From assembly GCF_000238375.3 (NCBI RefSeq), contig NZ_AHBZ03000021.1, forward strand, positions 186,001 through 250,000: a DNA stretch of 64,000 nucleotides, in the 5' to 3' direction. Source of the DNA: Pseudoalteromonas citrea (GTDB taxonomy: Bacteria; Pseudomonadota; Gammaproteobacteria; Enterobacterales; Alteromonadaceae). The translations under genes were made by a program, and so were the position numbers. The notes below the pieces were generated by a model. That model searched no databases and was not told where the DNA came from. It was given only the letters and a program-made list of their open reading frames with translations. Below are positions 24,829-32,251 of the stretch, one piece after another. Numbering within the stretch: position 1 is the first letter of the stretch; each line of letters starts with the position of its first letter.

Positions 24829-26186
24829 ACAATTATTGACCCTACATGTTGGAGCCACTGAAATACAATATTCCCACTCACTCCGTACATAGTGTTCTTC
24901 AATGCTTCAGACAAATCATCAAAGGTATCTATCGAAGTATCTCTGACCAACTCAAGCGCGTGCTTTGTTTCAGCTTCATTATCTTTAGTCGCCCCATTTT
25001 CAACTATTTCACTGATTTTCTTGAGTGCAAGATGAAGCTCTGTTCTTGTTCTGGAGTCTTCAATGAGTTCTTCAAGAGTTCGCTTATTATGGTCTAGCTG
25101 AGTCAACAAAAGCTTTTCTTCCTTTTTTGACTGATGCAGCAATATATTTTGACTTGCGTTCATGTGGTGCATTTGCGAGCCAATTTGCGTTCTAAGAAAA
25201 TCGACATCGTCTTCTAGTGATTTTATTTTTTTGTCTGCATATTTTTCAGATATAAGTAACAGGCTAGTAGTTTGCTTTATTTCTAACTCAGCCATGTCTA
25301 ATTTATTAGTCAATCGTTGAATTTGTAGCTGGTCTTCCAATAAAGATTCTGGTTCAGCTTTCTTTGTGACGACCAAAGCATAATCATCCAGAGTTTTTTC
25401 AATAATATCTTTTGCGCCGCATGGTGAGTCAACAATCATACGAACGACATTCCCGTCTTGTTCTATACGAACTTTGGCTTCAATATCTGGATATTTCTGC
25501 TTAATAATTTCACCGAAGTAAGAAAGGATACCCACGCCTGCTTGATAGTGTTCAGTGGGAAACTCTAAAACTCTCTCGATTGAGCTCTCAGTTGTTTCTG
25601 AACTCAACTCCGTAATTTCAAGTTCCTCTTGCCCTTGCGATATTCCTATCACTATAAACGGTGTCTTTTGGTTTAATGGTAAAAGGTCGCTTAATTGTGC
25701 CTGAGCACGTTCAAAGTAAAAATAAGGGGCCATTCTTCGTGGGTCCTCATATATTGACTTAGAAGATTCCATTGGAACTATAAGTACTGACAGGTCACAA
25801 AATTCAGAAGCGACTATTCTAGGTGTTTCAACAAGCACCCAATTTGGGAATGCAAGCATTCTATCGGATGCCATCATTTTTGTTGCAACACCATCTTTAA
25901 AATGCCTGATGTAAAGGTTTATCCCCCCAGGGGTTTCAGACCTCATTCGGTAGCTTGACCATCCAAGGTTCTCAACCATATATTCCCAGCATCTATTAAA
26001 ATTGAATGGATTGATTTCAATTTTATCGCGTTGTTCGTTTCTGTGTGATGGAGAGCTTATCTCTGGGTCAGACAGTGACTCGCTATCTATCTTACTTATA
26101 GCGGTACAAATATCGTCGTACGCTTTATCCTTATTTAGAAGGATGTTCCAAGCGGAATTAAAGCTAATTACCTTATTTATAAACAT
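24825..26186 (-). CDS. Uncharacterised 453-aa protein with C-terminal coiled coil (cassette-borne)
   Basis: Not recognised with certainty. Three parts can be seen: an alpha/beta region (~55-200; NLGWSSYRMRSETPGG, FPNWVLVETPRIVASEFCDL) that could be an enzyme-like domain; a middle segment (~213-280) with FPTEHYQAGVGILSYFGEII, KYPDIEAKVRIEQDG and LDDYALVV; and a long heptad-rich helix (~283-420) giving a coiled coil. No signal or membrane segment. The middle segment gives an impression of a module found in multidomain bacterial proteins, but that cannot be verified here. The gene start lies 15 nt from a GTTAGGC core and its stop in an attC site, so it is the clearest complete cassette. Size is large for a cassette. 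A defence function is only a guess. Confidence 0.65.
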   Translation of the reverse strand: MFINKVISFNSAWNILLNKDKAYDDICTAISKIDSESLSDPEISSPSHRNEQRDKIEINPFNFNRCWEYMVENLGWSSYRMRSETPGGINLYIRHFKDGVATKMMASDRMLAFPNWVLVETPRIVASEFCDLSVLIVPMESSKSIYEDPRRMAPYFYFERAQAQLSDLLPLNQKTPFIVIGISQGQEELEITELSSETTESSIERVLEFPTEHYQAGVGILSYFGEIIKQKYPDIEAKVRIEQDGNVVRMIVDSPCGAKDIIEKTLDDYALVVTKKAEPESLLEDQLQIQRLTNKLDMAELEIKQTTSLLLISEKYADKKIKSLEDDVDFLRTQIGSQMHHMNASQNILLHQSKKEEKLLLTQLDHNKRTLEELIEDSRTRTELHLALKKISEIVENGATKDNEAETKHALELVRDTSIDTFDDLSEALKNTMYGVSGNIVFQWLQHVGSIIV

Positions 26187-26204
26187 AACTTTCCATTGTT
26201 GCCT

Positions 26205-26590
26205 AACAACGTTTTAGCATAAATGCCGATAAACACTCTGCCCTTATTTCATGCAGAGGAAATCAGAACCGCTAATTAATTTAATATATATTAATAACTT
26301 AACACTTTTCCTTCAACACAACAATCACCCTTCCATACCTGATGAACCCGATAATTGACTTAACCGAGAATGTATTTGACTCGTTATGTAAAATCCAAAA
26401 AGCAAAAAAAGCACAATAAATTCAAAATCATAAACATTTCACTTTGAGTTAACCGAGCGTAAACTCACTTTACATAACGAGAAGGAAAGCTGTACTAGAA
26501 AATAACCCTCTCCTTTCAGGCCTAAAAATCACAGAGTAATTGCTTACCCTGTGATTGCCGTTTTGAGCCCAGAACTAGATACATATATAA
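26205..26590 (+). repeat. Non-coding repeat E1, copy 3 (shortened)
   Basis: Matches copies 1 and 2 from AACAACGTTTTAGC to GGATACATATATAA-like sequence, but lacks the final TGGGTGTC tail. Both long arms and the terminator hairpin (ATCACAGAGTAA, ~26528-26555, with one mismatch) are present. Its left edge coincides with the GTTAGGC core (26201-26207) of the 453-aa cassette. Confidence 0.85.
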
Positions 26591-26631
26591 AAATTCAGCT
26601 CTGCTTACTCATGTGATTTTATTTACTCTCG

Positions 26632-28590
26632 CTATTTATTAACTGTTAACTGATAGCTTCCTGCGCCTGAATACGAATACACTAATATGCGGTAATAACC
26701 GCTAGCGGCATTGTAGCTAATCGATTCCTGCGATGTCGGTGTTTCAGATATCGCGACTTGCTGCCAGCTGCCATTGGTCCACTTTTCAAGTTTTAAATCA
26801 AAGTCTGCATTACTTGGGCCGGTAAGTTGTAAGCCAATGGTGCCACCTGCGTATTGAAACCAGCGACCATCAGGGTGAACGTGCTGTTCTTTGTTCGCCA
26901 GCGTGCCTGTATACACATCACCCGTTGGGGGCGGTGTGCCTGTAACAAGCTCAAATGACATCGTGGCTGCAGCGTCTGAAATATTCTTAATCGACAAGCC
27001 TGAATCTTGGCCATTCCACCACAGTGCATTGGTGCCTTTATTGGTTAATGCATTGGGTAAAGTACTTGAAAACTCTCCTGCGGCTTTAAATAAGTCGCTA
27101 TTATCACCGCGGTTTATGTTGTTTTCTGGATCTCGATTCGCGTCGGCGTGTTCCATTTGAATGTATGGTCGCCACTCATTCGAGTTACTACCGGCATTGT
27201 CTACGTGCCAAATCGCAAGCCCTGAGTCTAACTGCTCTGAATTTTGTCCTGCGCGATGAACCGCTTCAATGTAAAACGCTTCGTTTCGGTTGGCTGGGTT
27301 GGTCCACTTATATGATGTGTTACTTGCCGACGTATGCGTTAACACCCCTTTTGGTGCACTGCTATTTATGGCGGGGTTTAGCTCTGTGACTGCATCCCAT
27401 CCAGCAAGATTTCGAAAGTGTGCCACCGGTGGCGTAGGTTTAAACTTATTGGTAGTGCCAATTGCACCATAGCCCATCACGCCAAAGCTTGCGACAGAAC
27501 CTTCTGAGCTGCCATCATAGTCATATAAGTCTGGCCAATTGGTGATCAAGTGCCCTGATTCATGTACAAAGGTACCAATGGCTAAGCTATCACGCATATC
27601 GGTGATCTGATATCGGTCGGTACATACGCCGTCAGCACAAAATTGGGGACTCAACCGTGCCATGTGTGGCCATAGCCCTTTTGACCAACTGCTATCAGAA
27701 TTACCCGCATAAAAAATGTTTAGGCCTTTTATTTGCTTACTGCTGTTGGTTGATAACGTCGAAAAGTCAAAGCCTTGCTGTACTTCAAGCCAATCTAAGG
27801 CTTCTTTTATCAGCTCTTGTGAGCGCACCGTAGAGCTATAACGGCTATCGGCATAGTACGATTTGTTCTTTTTCGCGGTGTAGTACTGAGTTACCGTATT
27901 GGTATAATCTAACTTGCCCCCTGAGACCGACCTAAAGTACCCGCGTACCGACTGCGCATTACCAAATTCGGTGTAATTTATATCATTTAAAAAAGACTCA
28001 ATTTGGCTTTTATTGATGGTGCCGCGCTGATCAGGAAAATCAATAATAATGGTAAGGCCTTTTACGTTACCCGCGGCCTCTTCAAGTGTAGTGACTTGAT
28101 TTACATCGTGCGTTACATGAGGTTGGATTTGATTGTTAACTACAGTATGGCTGTGTAACTGCTCGGTACTTAACAACATGGCTTGCTGCGCTTGTGCCAC
28201 TTTTGCACTGACAGCGGCAGGGGTTAAGGTTTTCACATTGTGCACATGTTGATGTGACGTGCCTTTTTGTGAAGCGCGATGGTCGGCTGCATCTTGCTGC
28301 GAGTTATTCGCGGTGTCCGCCTTGGCTAACACCCCAGTCGAAATAAGCTCAGCCCCATCACTTGATACCTCAGCATAGGCTAAGCCATTTAATTGATTAT
28401 CAAATATAACCAATCGTCCGTCGCTCGTACGCTGGTAAGCAAAGTAGTCGTTGCCGTCTAGGGAGATGGTGAGTACCTCTCCATTTGGCTGCGTATAATG
28501 GTATTGTGCATTGTCATAGGGAATTGCCGCATTGGCAATCGTGCTCACTAAGGCTAATTTAGCTAAAAGTAATGTGTTAAACCGATACAT
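26632..28590 (-). CDS. Secreted M6-family metalloprotease with C-terminal PPC domain
   Basis: 652 aa. Sec signal peptide ending ANAA, a propeptide-like region to ~170, then the M6 peptidase domain starting at GLTIIIDFPDQRG. The zinc motif is FVHESGHLITNWPDLYDYDG (HExxH, with the following Asp/Gly turn) and GVMGYGAIG resembles a Met-turn. After ~550 a PPC domain ends the protein (DVYTGTLANKEQHVHPDGRWFQYAGG ... GYYRILVYSYSGAGSYQLTVNK). Such enzymes are exported proteases (immune inhibitor A relatives). Stands alone between the cassette cluster and the glucan locus. Confidence 0.88.
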   Translation of the reverse strand: MYRFNTLLLAKLALVSTIANAAIPYDNAQYHYTQPNGEVLTISLDGNDYFAYQRTSDGRLVIFDNQLNGLAYAEVSSDGAELISTGVLAKADTANNSQQDAADHRASQKGTSHQHVHNVKTLTPAAVSAKVAQAQQAMLLSTEQLHSHTVVNNQIQPHVTHDVNQVTTLEEAAGNVKGLTIIIDFPDQRGTINKSQIESFLNDINYTEFGNAQSVRGYFRSVSGGKLDYTNTVTQYYTAKKNKSYYADSRYSSTVRSQELIKEALDWLEVQQGFDFSTLSTNSSKQIKGLNIFYAGNSDSSWSKGLWPHMARLSPQFCADGVCTDRYQITDMRDSLAIGTFVHESGHLITNWPDLYDYDGSSEGSVASFGVMGYGAIGTTNKFKPTPPVAHFRNLAGWDAVTELNPAINSSAPKGVLTHTSASNTSYKWTNPANRNEAFYIEAVHRAGQNSEQLDSGLAIWHVDNAGSNSNEWRPYIQMEHADANRDPENNINRGDNSDLFKAAGEFSSTLPNALTNKGTNALWWNGQDSGLSIKNISDAAATMSFELVTGTPPPTGDVYTGTLANKEQHVHPDGRWFQYAGGTIGLQLTGPSNADFDLKLEKWTNGSWQQVAISETPTSQESISYNAASGYYRILVYSYSGAGSYQLTVNK

Positions 28591-28675
28591 GTTTGTTCCT
28601 TAAATAAGTTCAAGAAACATACAATTAACATTTAATGTATAAATAAGCAACAAGTTGCTGTTTGCGTCAATGGGT

Positions 28676-29716
28676 TCACTTATTCAGTAAATTGATCAGT
28701 TCAACGCGCAAGGCCATTGATTGTGCGGGGTTCATGGCTGCCAGCCGGCCTTTAGCATCATTTGGAATATGGGTATGCTTATCTTCACTATTAAAAATAT
28801 AGTGATCAAATATGCTTTGCCAAGCGGCTTTTTCGTGTGCAGGTAACTGGGCTAATGATAATAACGCATGGGTTAATACATCACTGGGCATACCTAAATG
28901 GCGGGGCACATCTCGCCACCAATAGTTGATCAACGCATTGACATTGCTCTTACCTTCAACGTGGTGCCACCATAGGCTAGGAATATAGAGCATATCACCG
29001 GGATAAACATCACATACAAAAGCGTGAGTTTGCGCCTCTTTATAGCGCGGAAACCGCATTAAATCGGGGTCGGTTATATCCACCAAACTCACCACCTGCC
29101 CAGCAGGCGTTACATCCATGGGACCTGGGTATAAGTTTTTAATTTGCTCAGGCGCAAACAGGGTAAACTGGCGCTTACCCGCCACCACACAGGCTAAGTT
29201 ATCTGGCACGTCATAATGGGCTGCAATTTTAGTTTTGCCCCCTAGCCACAAACTGGTTAATGCGCTGTCGTGTTTATGGCTGTCTGCATGTGCAATATTA
29301 AATGGGGTGTGTGCAGTTAAGCCGGGCAAGCAATACTCTAACGTGGTAGAGCCCATATACACGGTGTCTGTCGTTTGGGTTGTTTCTTGAACCGAGGTCT
29401 GATTTTTTAAATGGCGAACAATCTCAGCCAGTGTGGTTTTACTTTGTGTGAAGTTTTTTTTGGTTAAGCTGTCATCGTAAAAAAATCGGCCGTTATACTT
29501 TGCCGCCAGCCAGCAGGCAAATACTGGCACGTTTGCATCAAATTGAGCGATGTAATCAAAAAATGCCTCATCAGAGTGTATTGCCACTTGAACAATAGGC
29601 CAGCTGTGCGCCACCCCTTTAAATAAAATAGGTTGGCTTTGTCGCTGCGTTACCTCAGTAATTAACGACGAAATTTGCGTTTGGTCAGGCAGTTCAAAAG
29701 TAAGTACGCGGTTCAT
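28676..29716 (-). CDS. JmjC-like cupin (cupin_8) protein
   Basis: 346 aa. Cupin_8/JmjC-type fold: QPILFKGVAHSWPI near the start, the iron-binding HYDVPDNLACVVAGKRQFTLF (His-x-Asp, ~192-212) and the distal His in DMLYIPSLWWHHVEG, consistent with a 2-oxoglutarate/Fe(II) dioxygenase. Fourth gene of the TonB receptor operon, nine bp after SapC. This gene type regularly accompanies TonB receptors, halogenases and SapC in marine and other Proteobacteria; its substrate is unknown, possibly a peptide or the receptor. Confidence 0.85.
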   Translation of the reverse strand: MNRVLTFELPDQTQISSLITEVTQRQSQPILFKGVAHSWPIVQVAIHSDEAFFDYIAQFDANVPVFACWLAAKYNGRFFYDDSLTKKNFTQSKTTLAEIVRHLKNQTSVQETTQTTDTVYMGSTTLEYCLPGLTAHTPFNIAHADSHKHDSALTSLWLGGKTKIAAHYDVPDNLACVVAGKRQFTLFAPEQIKNLYPGPMDVTPAGQVVSLVDITDPDLMRFPRYKEAQTHAFVCDVYPGDMLYIPSLWWHHVEGKSNVNALINYWWRDVPRHLGMPSDVLTHALLSLAQLPAHEKAAWQSIFDHYIFNSEDKHTHIPNDAKGRLAAMNPAQSMALRVELINLLNK

Positions 29717-29725
29717 TTAGTGCCC

Positions 29726-30481
29726 TTAAGCTTCACTTTGCGGTGGGCTTTGGTGCTCGCTTTGCTGCTGGTTTTGGTTCAACTTTACATTGACCAAGTT
29801 TTTTAACTGACCAAGAGACGCCATCACCATATAAATATGCTGTAAATAACCTACTTGGTGCAGCGCTTCAAGGGCACTTGCGTCTAACTGACGTAAGTTA
29901 TCTTCATTGATGGTGTACAAGCCAGTTAAGGTATCTGATCCTACTTTAAGGGTGGCACTTTCCAACAATTCATATTTAAGTAAGCTTTGCATGAAGGCTT
30001 CGTCGTCAGCATGACCATGATGAATGGCCTGTAAAACACTGTTTATTTGAGTCAAATATTCACTGTTACCGCCGTGCTCTAAAAATAGCGGCTCACCGTG
30101 TTCATAATTTACTCTGGGGTGCGCTACATCAATATGTACTGCCGCGACTTGCTCGGGCACACCGTTATTTATGTGTTCTGTGAATCCAATTAAAAACGGC
30201 GCACGTAATATCGACAATGGCATGTACTCGGCCATCCAATTGTCGTTTTCTAAATATAAGTTTTCTCCCTCAGCAAACCCCAATAAAACCACAGACTGGA
30301 ACAATCCTGTTTGTGCGTTCTTTTTGAAAAAAATCACGTACTCATTTTGCAATTGCACAAACTCGCTGGGGAATACCCCGGTAATACTCACATTATCGCC
30401 AAACTGGCTACTTCGATGGGTCATTACTTTAATTTTGTGATGATCTTTATTATTAACTAGCTCAACTTTGCTCATTGTCAC
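29726..30481 (-). CDS. SapC family protein
   Basis: 251 aa, SapC-family (PF07277) hallmarks: the start HHKIKVMTHRSSQFGDNVSITGVFPSEF, then EYVIFFKKNAQTGLFQSVVLLGFAEGENLYLENDNWMAEYMPLSILRAPF (~48-95), the pattern of this family. SapC was first described in a Campylobacter S-layer cluster; its role here is unknown. It lies 6 bp after the halogenase gene and 9 bp before the JmjC-like gene. The last 25 residues are Gln/Ser-rich and disordered. Confidence 0.85.
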   Translation of the reverse strand: MTMSKVELVNNKDHHKIKVMTHRSSQFGDNVSITGVFPSEFVQLQNEYVIFFKKNAQTGLFQSVVLLGFAEGENLYLENDNWMAEYMPLSILRAPFLIGFTEHINNGVPEQVAAVHIDVAHPRVNYEHGEPLFLEHGGNSEYLTQINSVLQAIHHGHADDEAFMQSLLKYELLESATLKVGSDTLTGLYTINEDNLRQLDASALEALHQVGYLQHIYMVMASLGQLKNLVNVKLNQNQQQSEHQSPPQSEA

Positions 30482-30487
30482 CTCTGT

Positions 30488-32122
30488 TTATATTTTTGGT
30501 ATTCCATGGTTCTTAATATTTAAAAGCAATGCTCGGTTTGTGGGTAAGGTCTGTTTACCGTGCTCAGCAAAGCGATTTACGCTTAACTGAATATCTTTAA
30601 AAAGTGCCTCTGAATGCGTAGGTAAAACCGATTGTGTTATGGCTGTGTCAAAGCCCATGCCATATAAAATATATTGGTAACTTGCTACCGAAAATATATC
30701 GTTGCTATGGGTTAAGTCTTGATGCTTAGGGACTTGATAACGCCACAATGCCAATAGTTCACTCAGGTTTTGCGGTATGCCTTGTGAGCGCATAATTTGC
30801 CAGTATTCACTGTCAGCCCGATTGCTCAGCACATAATGCAATTTTAAAAATGCCACCGCACTTTGCCAATGGTGGCTAAACTCTCGGTTAAAGCGCGCTG
30901 AGACCGTTTCCATATGTATGGAGTTTTGCGGTAAGTTTTCAGTAATATACGCGGCACTTAACTCAATCATAACCAATGCAGACGCCTCTAAAGGCTCTAA
31001 AAATCCGGCCGACATCCCCACTGCAACACAGTTTTTATACCAAAGTGTTTGCCTATACCCGGGGTTAAACTTAATTGTGCGAATAGCCTCAGCATCAGGC
31101 TTGCTTAACCCTTGTTTTTTAATATAGTTTAACAACGCAGCCTTGGCGATGTGCTCACTGGTAAACTCACTGGCAAACGTATAACCAATACCACGGCGTG
31201 TAGGCAACGCAATGTCCCATATCCACCCCTCAGTTTGTGCCGTAGAAAGTGTGCAAGAATTTATATCGCACTCACTACTCTTGTGAGGCACTTGCACCGC
31301 GACCGCTGAGTCATTTTTTAGCACCTGCTGTTGACTCAACCAGGGTACTTTATAGTGTTTATCAATTAGTAGTGCAGCGCCGCCACTACAATCAATAAAT
31401 AAATCTCCCATCACGTTAGCGTGTGTTGTTGTGCTCACGCCTTCAATGTTATCGGTGCATTGTCCAATAACCCCTATCACCTCATCCACAATATGCGCGA
31501 CGTGTAATTGCTCAGTGCAATGCTTTTTTAAAAGTTTTGCGAATTTATCTGCATCTAAGTGGTAGCCATAATTGCCTTGGCCTGTAAATTCTTTGTCACT
31601 GCCCAGCTTGGGCGCTAATTTGGCGTCACACCATGTTGCTTGTGGGCACAGCATATGGGCAAAGCTCAGATCTGAACTTCTTGGAACATGTGCTGAGTGA
31701 CCTTGAATATACCCTGCGGGTAACGAGAAGGGGTGATAATAATTGTCAGGCATCTGACTCGACCCCCAATTGATAAACTGAGAACCTTGCTTAAAAGATG
31801 CATCACAACTGCGCATAAAGTCTGTTTCAGTTATGCCAATTTTTTGCAGTGTGTCTCGCATCGTAGGCCATGTGCCTTCACCTACACCAATGGTTTTTAT
31901 ATTCGCTGATTCTATGAGCGTAACGTGCACCTGCTCGCCATGATGGGCGGCAATAACGCCCGCGGTTAACCACCCTGCACTGCCCCCACCAATAATGACA
32001 ATGCGTGTCACCGTGCTATTTGATGCACTATTTTTTGACGCACTATTTTCTGATGTACTGTCGTCTGATGCACTGTCGCCCGATGTTTTAGCCGTCGTAT
32101 TGTGACCCATATTCTCAACCAT
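30488..32122 (-). CDS. Flavin-dependent (tryptophan-type) halogenase
   Basis: PF04820 family. FAD motif RIVIIGGGSAGWLTAGVIAAHHG, GVGEGTWPTM, and SFKQGSQFINWGS with the catalytic-type Lys, followed by GWIWDIALPTRRGIGY, which fits the W-x-W-x-I motif. It should reduce halide to a haloamine on a substrate that is not necessarily tryptophan. The frame extends to a TTG at 32194, but that lies inside a strong hairpin, so the ATG at 32122 is preferred (ATG at 32110 is possible). The N-terminal ~35 residues before the FAD motif are Ser/Asn/Asp-rich and come from a 15-bp tandem repeat (32019-32080). Second gene of the TonB operon. Confidence 0.85.
   Translation of the reverse strand: MVENMGHNTTAKTSGDSASDDSTSENSASKNSASNSTVTRIVIIGGGSAGWLTAGVIAAHHGEQVHVTLIESANIKTIGVGEGTWPTMRDTLQKIGITETDFMRSCDASFKQGSQFINWGSSQMPDNYYHPFSLPAGYIQGHSAHVPRSSDLSFAHMLCPQATWCDAKLAPKLGSDKEFTGQGNYGYHLDADKFAKLLKKHCTEQLHVAHIVDEVIGVIGQCTDNIEGVSTTTHANVMGDLFIDCSGGAALLIDKHYKVPWLSQQQVLKNDSAVAVQVPHKSSECDINSCTLSTAQTEGWIWDIALPTRRGIGYTFASEFTSEHIAKAALLNYIKKQGLSKPDAEAIRTIKFNPGYRQTLWYKNCVAVGMSAGFLEPLEASALVMIELSAAYITENLPQNSIHMETVSARFNREFSHHWQSAVAFLKLHYVLSNRADSEYWQIMRSQGIPQNLSELLALWRYQVPKHQDLTHSNDIFSVASYQYILYGMGFDTAITQSVLPTHSEALFKDIQLSVNRFAEHGKQTLPTNRALLLNIKNHGIPKI
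32019..32080. repeat. 15-bp tandem repeat in the halogenase N-terminus
   Basis: About four units of 15 bp (consensus TGATGCACTATTTTC on the plus strand) encode Ser/Ala/Asn/Asp pentapeptides ahead of the FAD domain. Unit number could vary by slippage without shifting the frame. Confidence 0.65.
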
Positions 32123-32192
32123 ACTTTCAACCGCACTTTTCAACCTTAACTTAACCAAGATAGGTGTCGCTGCATTGCGTGCTTTATCGTAC

Positions 32193-32226
32193 AAACGGCT
32201 GTATCACAGATACAGCCGTTTATTTT
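32193..32226. terminator. Strong hairpin between TonB receptor and halogenase genes
   Basis: Perfect 13-bp stem AAACGGCTGTATC / GATACAGCCGTTT with a 3-nt loop, ~31 bp after the receptor stop. The T-run is best on the plus strand; on the minus strand only TTTGT follows. It may act as a partial terminator or as an mRNA 3'-end stabiliser that lowers expression of the downstream genes. Confidence 0.6.
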
Positions 32227-32251
32227 TAAACACACTTTCCAAATCAATTAT

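Noticed and set aside
24712-24858. N-terminal extension of the lipoprotein gene to 24858
   Set aside because: It would read through the attC site and overlap the 453-aa gene; the internal ATG at 24711 with GGAGG gives a proper lipoprotein signal.
22833-26590. The spaced E1 repeats as a CRISPR array
   Set aside because: Units are ~410 bp, only three or four in number, separated by whole genes, with no short regular spacers or cas genes.
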